From positions 1 to 64,000 of the forward strand of contig NZ_SPQS01000006.1 of assembly GCF_004570865.1 (NCBI RefSeq): 64,000 nt of DNA. The letters run 5' to 3'. The notes beneath the pieces were generated by a model. It had not been told where the DNA came from, did not search any database, and worked only from the letters and a program-made list of their open reading frames with translations. The stretch comes from Bradyrhizobium frederickii. GTDB taxonomy: Bacteria; Pseudomonadota; Alphaproteobacteria; Rhizobiales; Xanthobacteraceae. The stretch's first letter is position 1, and each line of letters begins with the position of its first letter. Shown here one piece after another: positions 17,362 to 24,856 of the stretch. A program made the position numbers and the translations under genes.

Positions 17362-19647
17362 CTATCCATTAACACGTTCGACTTTGGCGACGACCGCCTT
17401 GGCGCGCAGCTGGGCCAGGATCGCGCTCAAATGCTTCAGATCGTAGACTTCGAGATCGATCGTCGTTTCCGTGAAGTCCGGTGAGCGGCGCTGCATGCTG
17501 ATGTTGTCGATGTTGCCGTCGTGCTCGGCGATCACGGTCGCGATCTGCGCCAGCGCGCCGGGCTCGTTGACGTTCTCGACCTTGATGCGCGCCGGGAAGC
17601 GCTGCGGTGCGGAATCCTCGATGTCCCAGCGGACGTCGAGCCAGCGCTCCGGCTCCTCCTCGAAATCCTTCAGGGCCGGCGCCTGGATCGGGTAGATCGT
17701 GATGCCCTCGCCCGGCGTGACGATGCCGACGATGCGATCGCCCGGCACCGCGCCGCCGTTCGGCGCGAACTTGATCGGCAGGTCGGAATTGATGCCGCGG
17801 ATCGGAATCGCGACCGGGCTGCGCGGCTGCTCCGACGGCTTCTCCTTGAGCTTGGCGGCAAGCCCCTTCTTGACGCCGTAGCGCGCGATGCGCTCCTCCT
17901 TGTAGTCGGGGTACATCGCACGTGCGACGTGGGAGGCCTTGATCTCGCCGCGCCCCACGGCCGCCATCACATCCTCGATCGAGGTCCGCGCGAGCCGCGG
18001 CAGCGCGCCCTTGAGCTTGTCGTCGGCATATTCGATCTTGGCGCGCTCGAACAGGCGCTCCACGATGCGGCGGCCGAGACCGGCATATTGATCGCGCACC
18101 GCGGTCCGCGTGGCGCGGCGGATCGCGGCGCGGGCCTTGCCGGTGACCGCAAGCGTCTCCCAGGCCGAGGGCGGCGCCGATTGCGCCTCCGAGGTCAGCA
18201 CCTCGACCTCGTCGCCGTTCTGCAGCTCCGAGGACAACGGCGCGAACTGACCGTTGATCTTGCAGCCGACCGCGCTATTGCCGACGTCCGTATGCACGGC
18301 ATAGGCGAAGTCGATCACGTTGGCGTGGCGCGGCAGCGCGATCAGCTTGCCCTTCGGGGTGAAGCAGAACACCTGGTCGTGGAACAGCTCGAGTTTGGTG
18401 TGCTCGAGGAATTCCTCCGGATTGGCGCTTTCCGAGAGGATGCCGATGGTGTGGCGCAGCCAGGCGAACGCCGTGGACTCGCGCTTGAGGAATTCGGTCG
18501 GCGAGCCGACGCCCTCCTTGTAGAAGACGTGCGCGGCGATACCCCGCTCGGCGATCTGGTCCATCGCCTCGGTGCGGATCTGCAGCTCGACGCGCTGGTT
18601 GCCGGGACCGATCACCGTGGTGTGGATCGAGCGATAGTCGTTCTGCTTCGGTGTCGAGATGTAGTCCTTGAAGCGCCCCGGCACCACCGGCCAGGTGGTG
18701 TGGACGATGCCGAGCGCGCGATAGCAGGACTCGATGTCGTTGACGACGAGGCGAAAACCGAAGATGTCGGACAATTGCTCGAAGCCGACCGACTTGCGCT
18801 CCATCTTGGTCCAGATCGAGAACGGCTTCTTGCGGCGGCCATAGACCCGCGCCCCCAGGCCCCTGTGGCGCAGATTGTTGGAGAGCTGGTCCTCGATCTC
18901 CCCGATCAGATTGCGGTTGCGTTCGGCGAGCGCGTCGAGGCGCTGCATCACCACCGAATAGGCTTCGGGATCGAGGGTGCGGAAGGACAGATCCTCCAGC
19001 TCCTCGCGCATTTCCTGCATACCCATGCGCCCCGCGAGCGGCGCATAGATGTCGAGCGTCTCCTCGGCGATGCGTCTGCGCGATTCCGTCGGCACGAAAT
19101 CCAGCGTGCGCATGTTGTGCAGACGGTCGGCGAGCTTGACCAGAAGCACGCGGACATCGTCGGCAATGGCCAGCAACAATTTGCGCAGATTCTCGGCCTG
19201 CTTGGCCTCCCGCGACACCAGCTCGAGCCGCTTCAGCTTGGTCAGGCCCTCGACCAGCGCGCCGATCTCCGGCCCGAAAATCTGATCAATCTCGGCCCGC
19301 GTCGCCTCGGTGTCCTCGATCGTGTCGTGGAGCAGCGCCGCCACGATGGTGGCGTCGTCGAGCTTCAGGTCGGTGAGAATCGCCGCGACTTCGAGCGGGT
19401 GCGAGAAGTACGGATCGCCCGAGGCGCGGGTCTGCGAACCATGCGCCTTCATGGCGTAGACATAGGCGCGATTCAGCAGGTCTTCGTTGGTGTTGGGATT
19501 GTAGGACCTGACGCGCTCGACGAGGTCATATTGACGCATCATGCGCGCGCGGGGCTTGGCCGGGCGCGCGACCGGCGCAGTCGGGGCCACGGCAACCGAT
19601 TCGGTTGCGGCCTGCATCTGCGTGGATCTGCGGCGCCGATATACCAT
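17362..19647 (-). CDS. rsh: Bifunctional (p)ppGpp synthetase/hydrolase (Rsh)
   Basis: The 761-residue protein has, in order, an HD hydrolase domain (about residues 65-200, with LLHDTIEDT and KLADRLHNMRTL), a synthetase domain (about 260-390, with SDIFGFRLVVND), a TGS domain (about 420-490) and a C-terminal ACT domain (about 690-755). Alphaproteobacteria usually have this one long RelA/SpoT homologue, which makes and degrades the stringent alarmone. Its start at 19647 lies 140 bases beyond the rpoZ terminator, so it probably has its own promoter. Confidence 0.95.
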   Translation of the reverse strand: MVYRRRRSTQMQAATESVAVAPTAPVARPAKPRARMMRQYDLVERVRSYNPNTNEDLLNRAYVYAMKAHGSQTRASGDPYFSHPLEVAAILTDLKLDDATIVAALLHDTIEDTEATRAEIDQIFGPEIGALVEGLTKLKRLELVSREAKQAENLRKLLLAIADDVRVLLVKLADRLHNMRTLDFVPTESRRRIAEETLDIYAPLAGRMGMQEMREELEDLSFRTLDPEAYSVVMQRLDALAERNRNLIGEIEDQLSNNLRHRGLGARVYGRRKKPFSIWTKMERKSVGFEQLSDIFGFRLVVNDIESCYRALGIVHTTWPVVPGRFKDYISTPKQNDYRSIHTTVIGPGNQRVELQIRTEAMDQIAERGIAAHVFYKEGVGSPTEFLKRESTAFAWLRHTIGILSESANPEEFLEHTKLELFHDQVFCFTPKGKLIALPRHANVIDFAYAVHTDVGNSAVGCKINGQFAPLSSELQNGDEVEVLTSEAQSAPPSAWETLAVTGKARAAIRRATRTAVRDQYAGLGRRIVERLFERAKIEYADDKLKGALPRLARTSIEDVMAAVGRGEIKASHVARAMYPDYKEERIARYGVKKGLAAKLKEKPSEQPRSPVAIPIRGINSDLPIKFAPNGGAVPGDRIVGIVTPGEGITIYPIQAPALKDFEEEPERWLDVRWDIEDSAPQRFPARIKVENVNEPGALAQIATVIAEHDGNIDNISMQRRSPDFTETTIDLEVYDLKHLSAILAQLRAKAVVAKVERVNG

Positions 19648-19787
19648 GCCGTCCTGCCTTCAAACGGGCCTGGGCCGACCCGTTGTATACACCTTAGCTC
19701 CGATCGCGCTTGCGTCCGATCAATTCAGTGACAGGACGCAGCGCTAGCCACAACGCTATGGTAACCACGAAAACGTCAACAAAAGCA

Positions 19788-19813
19788 AAGGCCCGAACAA
19801 CGGTTCGGGCCTT
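19788..19813 (-). terminator. Rho-independent terminator of rpoZ
   Basis: The inverted repeat AAGGCCCGAAC (19788-19798) and GTTCGGGCCTT (19803-19813) forms an 11-bp stem with a 4-base loop. It is followed on the minus strand by a T-rich stretch (TTTGCTTTTG). It lies about 40 bases past the rpoZ stop. Confidence 0.85.
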
Positions 19814-19851
19814 GATAAGATCACAAGAAGTCAACGATCGCGATGGACGAT

Positions 19852-20244
19852 TTACTCGTCCTCCTCGGGCTGCTCCTCGGGCGGCGCAAGGCCTTCGAGA
19901 CCCTTCAGGAGCTCCTCTTCGGTCATGCGCTCGACGGCGACTTCGGTATCGTCCGCATCGACGCTCGCACCCGCGGAACCGATCAGCGGCACCGTATCCG
20001 GCTCCGGCTCGTCGACCTCGACGAACTTCTGGAGCGAGTGCACCAGCTCCTCGCGGAGGTCCTCCGGCGAAATGGTCGTGTCGGCAATTTCGCGCAAAGA
20101 CACAACAGGGTTCTTGTCGTTATCGCGGTCAACCGTTAGTTGTGAACCGGACGAGATCATGCGGGCACGGTGGGCGGCCAGCAGGACCAAGTCAAACCGG
20201 TTGTCGACCTTGTCGATACAATCTTCTACGGTGACGCGAGCCAT
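19852..20244 (-). CDS. rpoZ: RNA polymerase omega subunit
   Basis: The 130-residue protein starts [20 protein letters not shown] and continues [14 protein letters not shown], the omega signature. An acidic C-terminal tail ([10 protein letters not shown]) is typical of alphaproteobacterial omega. It helps assemble RNA polymerase and contributes to a ppGpp-binding site; its adjacency to rsh is conserved in many proteobacteria. The ATG at 20242-20244 starts the conserved domain, so the 35-codon upstream extension is rejected. Confidence 0.95.
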   Translation of the reverse strand: MARVTVEDCIDKVDNRFDLVLLAAHRARMISSGSQLTVDRDNDKNPVVSLREIADTTISPEDLREELVHSLQKFVEVDEPEPDTVPLIGSAGASVDADDTEVAVERMTEEELLKGLEGLAPPEEQPEEDE

Positions 20245-20576
20245 GGACTGTCGCTCCGTTGTGGGTGGGACGAAATATGTGGATGATTGGGGGTAGTTAT
20301 AGGGACCGGGCCGGTTTCGCAAGGCCAATTTGTGATTTGGCCTCGCCAAACGGCTCTGCTACCCCCACATTGGGGCTGGGATGGGTGGTTTCCCGGGCTG
20401 CCATCGAGGGTAGCGCCGGGTGTATGTATGCAAGTCCGCCATAACTATACCTTGATTGCCCCGACTTCTCCGGATTTGCGGTTTCGACGGGTCTCAGCGG
20501 CACTCTAGATATGCGCGGCTTGCTGTCGCCGCGCCAACAATAAACGATCAATCACGAACACTACGCGAGCAACTGA
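20245..20576. other. Divergent intergenic region between rpoZ and the NYN gene
   Basis: This 330-base region must hold the rpoZ and NYN-gene promoters. No convincing promoter pair, RNA gene or repeat was recognised. Confidence 0.5.
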
Positions 20577-21221
20577 ATGTCACCTTCTCCTACCAACAAG
20601 ATCGCGCTCTTCATCGACGGGGCCAATCTCTACGCGACGGCGAAAACTCTGGGCTTCGACATCGATTACAAGCGCCTGCTGAAGGAGTTTCAGGGCCGCG
20701 GGACGCTGCTGCGGGCGTTCTACTACACCGCCATCATCGAGGATCAGGAATACTCCTCGATCCGCCCGCTGATCGACTGGCTGGATTACAACGGCTACAC
20801 CGTCGTCACCAAGGCGACCAAGGAGTTCATCGACGCCTCCGGCCGCCGCAAGGTCAAGGGCAACATGGACATCGAGCTCGCCGTGGACGCCATGGAGCTC
20901 GCCGAGCACATCGACCAGATGGTGCTGTTCTCCGGCGACGGCGACTTCCGCTCCCTGGTCGAGGCCGTGCAGCGCCGCGGCGTGCGGGTCACGGTGATCT
21001 CCACCATCGCCAGCCAGCCGCCGATGATCGCCGACGAGCTGCGCCGCCAGGCCGACGTCTTCACCGACCTCGTCGAGCTGCAGTCCAAGCTCGGCCGTGA
21101 TCCGTCCGAACGCCCCGCCCCGCGCGACCGCGGCGAGCGCGAGGCCCGTCACCACGCCCCGCAATTCCTCCAGCGCGCAACCACGATGGCGCCGAGGGGC
21201 GATGACGACTTCGAGGAGTGA
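20577..21221 (+). CDS. NYN-domain (PIN-like) ribonuclease, LabA/DUF88 type
   Basis: The 214-residue protein has an NYN fold at about residues 8-160 with the acidic cluster of the family: Asp14 in LFIDGANLYAT, the KGNMDIELAVDAM segment and VLFSGDGDFRSLVEAV. The C-terminal 50 residues are Arg/Pro-rich and probably disordered. NYN proteins are predicted metal-dependent RNases; a precise role is not established here. The uracil-DNA glycosylase gene starts inside its last 20 bases. Confidence 0.9.
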   Translation: MSPSPTNKIALFIDGANLYATAKTLGFDIDYKRLLKEFQGRGTLLRAFYYTAIIEDQEYSSIRPLIDWLDYNGYTVVTKATKEFIDASGRRKVKGNMDIELAVDAMELAEHIDQMVLFSGDGDFRSLVEAVQRRGVRVTVISTIASQPPMIADELRRQADVFTDLVELQSKLGRDPSERPAPRDRGEREARHHAPQFLQRATTMAPRGDDDFEE

Positions 21222-21876
21222 GGCGGCCCGGCCAAGCCGCCAGCTTCCCACCGTCGTTCCCGACCGCGATTGCCCGCTCTGTCCGCGTCTGGTTGCCTTT
21301 CGCGAGGCAAACCGCGCGCGCGAGCCGTTGTGGCACAATGCGCCGGTAGCCCCCTTCGGCGACATCAAGGCGCGCCTCCTGATCGTCGGCCTCGCGCCGG
21401 GGATGCAGGGCGCCAACCGCACGGGACGGCCGTTCACCGGCGACTATGCCGGCGACCTGCTCTACGCCACCCTGCTCGAATACGGATTTGCCAAGGGGAC
21501 CTATCAGGCGCGTCCCGATGATGGCCTGAAGCTGATCGACTGCCGGATCGCCAATGCCGTGCATTGCGTGCCGCCGCAGAACAAGCCGCTGCCGGTCGAG
21601 ATCAACACCTGCCGGCAGTTCCTGGTCGCCAATCTCGAGACGATGCCGAGGCTGCGCGCGATCATCGCGCTCGGGCGAATTGCGCACGACAGCGTGCTCA
21701 AGCCGCTGCAGCTGAAGGCCTCACAGGCCCCGTTCGGCCATGGCGCCGTGCACCAGGCCGGCGCGTTCAAGCTCTACGACAGCTACCACTGCTCGCGCTA
21801 CAACACCAACACCGGCGTCCTGACCCCGGACATGTTCCGCAGCGTGTTCGCGAAGGTGAAGGCGGACCTGGACTAG
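21202..21876 (+). CDS. Uracil-DNA glycosylase, family 4/5 (UdgB-like)
   Basis: The protein has 224 residues from the ATG at 21202. Cys24 and Cys27 (DCPLCPRL) and further cysteines (NAVHCVPPQN, INTCRQF) suit the 4Fe-4S cluster of family 4/5 enzymes. LIVGLAPGMQGANRTGRPF followed by TGD is the active-site motif, more like family 5 (UdgB). DSYHCSRYNTNTG is the C-terminal His motif. It excises uracil or deaminated bases. It overlaps the NYN gene by 20 bases, suggesting translational coupling. Confidence 0.88.
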   Translation: MTTSRSEAARPSRQLPTVVPDRDCPLCPRLVAFREANRAREPLWHNAPVAPFGDIKARLLIVGLAPGMQGANRTGRPFTGDYAGDLLYATLLEYGFAKGTYQARPDDGLKLIDCRIANAVHCVPPQNKPLPVEINTCRQFLVANLETMPRLRAIIALGRIAHDSVLKPLQLKASQAPFGHGAVHQAGAFKLYDSYHCSRYNTNTGVLTPDMFRSVFAKVKADLD

Positions 21877-21882
21877 AGAGCA

Positions 21883-22030
21883 GGCACCGGCCATGTTGAA
21901 CCCGTCATCCTGAGGCGCGAGTGGCGCGATGCGGAGCGCCTCGAAGGATGAACGGCCGGGATGGGCCGTCGTCCTTCGAGGCTCGCCCTGCGTTGCAGGA
22001 CGAGCACCTCAGGATGACGGTGACAGACTT
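21883..22030. repeat. Dispersed repeat, copy 1 (TCATCCTGAGGCGCGAG type)
   Basis: This 148-bp palindromic segment begins GGCACCGGCCATGTTGAACC and ends CACCTCAGGATGACGGTGAC plus AGACTT. A second copy at 62136-62290 is nearly identical, apart from a divergent middle of about 30-40 bases. GTCATCCTGAGG and CCTCAGGATGAC are its inverted ends. It lies just after the uracil-DNA glycosylase stop. Confidence 0.85.
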
Positions 22031-22034
22031 AAGG

Positions 22035-22100
22035 CATGATCCGGAAAAGTGCGCAGCGGTTTTCCGAAAAGATCATGCTTAAACAACAACCTAAAGCGCG
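22035..22100 (+). repeat. Dispersed repeat (ATGATCCGGAAAAGTG type), copy A
   Basis: CATGATCCGGAAAAGTGCGC, AGCGGTTTTCCGAAAAGATC and ATGCTTAAACAACAACCTAA, followed by AGCGCG, form a unit that recurs inverted at 47045-47110 and truncated at 31092-31135. It is a common intergenic repeat of Bradyrhizobium and other rhizobia. GGAAAA/TTTTCC gives internal dyad symmetry. Confidence 0.85.
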
Positions 22101-22152
22101 GCATCGCTGCCATCATTGGCCGGCCATAGACCTACCCGCGTGCGGATACGCT

Positions 22153-22734
22153 TTACGTCCTGACCGGATGGGCCCTCAGCCAGTCCAGCACGTCGCCGGC
22201 GTTCCGGTCGGGCGGAAACACCGGATAGAAGACGTGCGTGATGCGTGCGTCGTCGACGATCAGCGCGAGGCGCTTGATCAGCGTCAGGCCCGCGACCTCC
22301 ATGGTCGGCAGCTTCAGCGCCTGCGTGAGCGCCAGCTTCTCGTCCGACAGCACAGGGAACGGCAGATGCAGCCGTGAGGCCATCTCGGTCTGGTATTCGT
22401 TGCTCTGGGTCGAAAGGCCGAACACGTGGGCGGCACCGGCGGCCTTCAGCTCGGCGAACAGATCGCGGAACGCACAGGTCTGCGGCGTGCAACCGCGCGC
22501 GCCGGGGATCATGTCCCAATCGTCGACCAGTGAGATCTTGCCGGGCTCGCCGGTGCGCGGATAGGCGAACACCACGGTTCGGCCGCGCAGGGCCGACAGG
22601 GTCACCGAGGTGTCGTTGGTCGCGAGCAGGCCGATCGGAGGCACCACCATGCCCGTGAGATGCGCGCCCGCGCCGTCATCGACGGGCGCGGGAATCTGGC
22701 TCCAATCGACCTCGAACAGGTTCCGCTGGGTCAT
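22153..22734 (-). CDS. Peroxiredoxin (BCP/PrxQ-like)
   Basis: The 193-residue protein is a thioredoxin-fold redoxin with Cys82 and Cys87 in RGCTPQTCAFRDLFAEL. The five-residue spacing of peroxidatic and resolving Cys is that of atypical 2-Cys BCP/PrxQ proteins. Segments such as VFAYPRTGEPG and FPVLSDEKLALTQALKLPT fit. It reduces peroxides using a thioredoxin-type donor. It lies 4 bases downstream of smpB on the same strand and is probably co-transcribed with it. Confidence 0.88.
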   Translation of the reverse strand: MTQRNLFEVDWSQIPAPVDDGAGAHLTGMVVPPIGLLATNDTSVTLSALRGRTVVFAYPRTGEPGKISLVDDWDMIPGARGCTPQTCAFRDLFAELKAAGAAHVFGLSTQSNEYQTEMASRLHLPFPVLSDEKLALTQALKLPTMEVAGLTLIKRLALIVDDARITHVFYPVFPPDRNAGDVLDWLRAHPVRT

Positions 22735-22738
22735 CTCG

Positions 22739-23212
22739 TCAGCCCCTCGCCCGCATCAGGCGCCCCTTCTCCCGGCTCCAATCGCGCTTCTTCTCGGTCT
22801 CGCGCTTGTCGTGCAGCTTCTTGCCTTTTGCAACCGCCAGCTGCAATTTGGCGCGGCCACGCTCGTTGAAATAGAGCTTGAGCGGGATCAGCGTCATGCC
22901 CTCGCGGTCGACGGCGCCCATCAGCTTGTTGATCTGCCGGCGATGGAGCAGCAGTTTTCGCGGCCGCTTGGGCTCGTGGTTGAAGCGATTGCCCTGGAGA
23001 TATTCGGGAATGGTGGCGTTGATCAGCCAGATCTCGCCGTCCTTGGAATCGGCGTAGGATTCCGCGATCGTGCTTTTGCCGTTGCGGATCGACTTGACCT
23101 CGGTGCCGGTCAGCGCAATGCCCGCCTCGATCGTGTCCTCGATCGCATAATTGAAGCGGGCCTTGCGATTTTCCGCCATGACCTTGATTGGACGTTCGTT
23201 TTTATCGGCCAT
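22739..23212 (-). CDS. smpB: SsrA (tmRNA)-binding protein
   Basis: The 157-residue protein has the SmpB signatures [32 protein letters not shown] and [20 protein letters not shown], plus a basic C-terminal tail that ends [17 protein letters not shown]. It delivers tmRNA to stalled ribosomes for trans-translation. No tmRNA gene was seen nearby. Confidence 0.96.
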   Translation of the reverse strand: MADKNERPIKVMAENRKARFNYAIEDTIEAGIALTGTEVKSIRNGKSTIAESYADSKDGEIWLINATIPEYLQGNRFNHEPKRPRKLLLHRRQINKLMGAVDREGMTLIPLKLYFNERGRAKLQLAVAKGKKLHDKRETEKKRDWSREKGRLMRARG

Positions 23213-23272
23213 GAGAGGAAAAATCCAATCGAGATGCGCAGCAAAGCTAACAGTTCGGATGAAGCGCGCGCG

Positions 23273-23713
23273 TCACTTCTTGAGGAGGTCGCGGATCTCG
23301 GTCAGCAGCTCGACCTCGGCCGACGGCTTCGGCGGCGCGGCGGGCGCTGCCTCCTCCTTGCGCTTCAGCGTGTTCATGGCGCGGATCACCAGGAACAACA
23401 CGAAAGCAACGATGATGAAGTTGATCGTCAGCGTCAGGAAGCTGCCGTAAGCAAGGACGGCGCCTTGCTTTTTCGCATCCACTAAGTTGGTGGCGGTAAC
23501 CGCCTTGGACAAGGGGATGAAGTGGTTCGAGAAGTCGAGGCCACCGGTGACGGCGCCGATGATCGGCATGATGACGTCGCCGACCAGCGACGTGACGATG
23601 GAGCCGAAGGCCGCGCCGATGATGACGCCGACGGCGAGATCGACGACATTGCCCTTCATGGCGAACTCGCGGAACTCCTTGAGCATCCGCCTGCCCTTGT
23701 CGTCGACGCTCAT
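23273..23713 (-). CDS. mscL: Large-conductance mechanosensitive channel
   Basis: The 146-residue protein has the MscL N-terminus ([20 protein letters not shown]) followed by [14 protein letters not shown] as TM1, a periplasmic loop, TM2 ([19 protein letters not shown]) and a cytoplasmic helix with an acidic/Lys end ([12 protein letters not shown]). It opens under membrane tension to release solutes during hypo-osmotic shock. It lies between smpB and dapA on the same strand. Confidence 0.96.
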   Translation of the reverse strand: MSVDDKGRRMLKEFREFAMKGNVVDLAVGVIIGAAFGSIVTSLVGDVIMPIIGAVTGGLDFSNHFIPLSKAVTATNLVDAKKQGAVLAYGSFLTLTINFIIVAFVLFLVIRAMNTLKRKEEAAPAAPPKPSAEVELLTEIRDLLKK

Positions 23714-23740
23714 GAACGGGTTCCTCGGTCGGCCAGCGCC

Positions 23741-24631
23741 TCAGTTGATCAGGCCAGCGTGCACCATGGCGCTGCGCACCGCGACGCGGGTCGGCTCGGA
23801 AACCGGCACCATCGGCAGCCGCAGCGTCTCGTCCAGCTTGCCGAGCAGCGACATCGCGTACTTGATCGGCGCCGGATTGCTCTCGATGAAGAGGTTGTTG
23901 TGCAGCGGCATCAGCTTGTCGTGGATCGCCAGCGCCGCCTTGGTGTCGCCCTTCTGCCAGGCGGCATGAAACTCCGAGCACAGGCGCGGCGCGACGTTCG
24001 AGGTCACCGAGATGCAGCCGTGGCCGCCATGCGCCATGTAGCCGATGATGGTGGCGTCCTCGCCGGAGAGCTGGTTGAAGTCCTCGCCCATCGCCGCGCG
24101 CTGCTGCGACACGCGCACCATGCTGGCGGTGGCGTCCTTGACGCCGGCGATGTTCTTCAGCTCCCACAGCCGCTTCATGGTGTCGACCGACATGTCGATC
24201 ACCGAGCGCGGCGGGATGTTGTAGATGATGATCGGAATCCCGATCGCGTCGTTGATCGCCTTGAAGTGCTGGTACATGCCTTCCTGGGTCGGCTTGTTGT
24301 AGTAGGGCGTCACCACCAGCACGGCATCCGCACCCGCCTTCTCGGCGTGCTGGGCGAGCTCGATCGCCTCCTTGGTCGAGTTGGAGCCGGCCCCCGCGAT
24401 GACAGGCACGCGGCCCTTGGCTTCAGCGATGCACCACTCGACCACCTTCTTGTGCTCGTCGTGGCTGAGCGTCGGGCTCTCGCCGGTGGTGCCGACCGGG
24501 ACCAGGCCGTTGGTGCCCTCCGAAATCTGCCAGCTGACCAGCGAGCGGAACGCGGCCTCGTCCAGCGAGCCGTTCTTGAACGGCGTGACCAAGGCGGTGA
24601 ACGACCCCCGGAATTTCGTCTTGGCTGCCAT
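23741..24631 (-). CDS. dapA: 4-hydroxy-tetrahydrodipicolinate synthase
   Basis: The 296-residue TIM-barrel protein has [14 protein letters not shown] (substrate loop), Tyr in [10 protein letters not shown] and the Schiff-base Lys in IAGVKDAT. It condenses pyruvate with aspartate semialdehyde, the first committed step to diaminopimelate and lysine. The ATG at 24629-24631 follows AGGAAGTCC; the longer upstream frame lacks a binding site and is rejected. It is divergent from the transglycosylase gene. Confidence 0.95.
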   Translation of the reverse strand: MAAKTKFRGSFTALVTPFKNGSLDEAAFRSLVSWQISEGTNGLVPVGTTGESPTLSHDEHKKVVEWCIAEAKGRVPVIAGAGSNSTKEAIELAQHAEKAGADAVLVVTPYYNKPTQEGMYQHFKAINDAIGIPIIIYNIPPRSVIDMSVDTMKRLWELKNIAGVKDATASMVRVSQQRAAMGEDFNQLSGEDATIIGYMAHGGHGCISVTSNVAPRLCSEFHAAWQKGDTKAALAIHDKLMPLHNNLFIESNPAPIKYAMSLLGKLDETLRLPMVPVSEPTRVAVRSAMVHAGLIN

Positions 24632-24856
24632 GGACTTCCTCCGTACGCGGCTATCTCTTGAGCAAGCGCCATTCATATCGGGTCTGTCCCGCCGGTAAAA
24701 GGCCCGCTGCCGTGTGACGCACCGTTTAGGCCGCGATTTTGCCGCGGTGATGGTGCAAATCGGTCCGAGGTAAGCCGCTGTTGGTATTTTGTCCGCATAT
24801 TCAATCAAATACAGCTAGATCTTGAGCCACTCGACTGATTCGGGGCGACGATACCC

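Noticed and set aside
17521..19731. A 736-codon plus-strand open frame opposite rsh
   Set aside because: It is antisense to rsh, has no recognisable domain and has a composition expected of a complementary-strand shadow.
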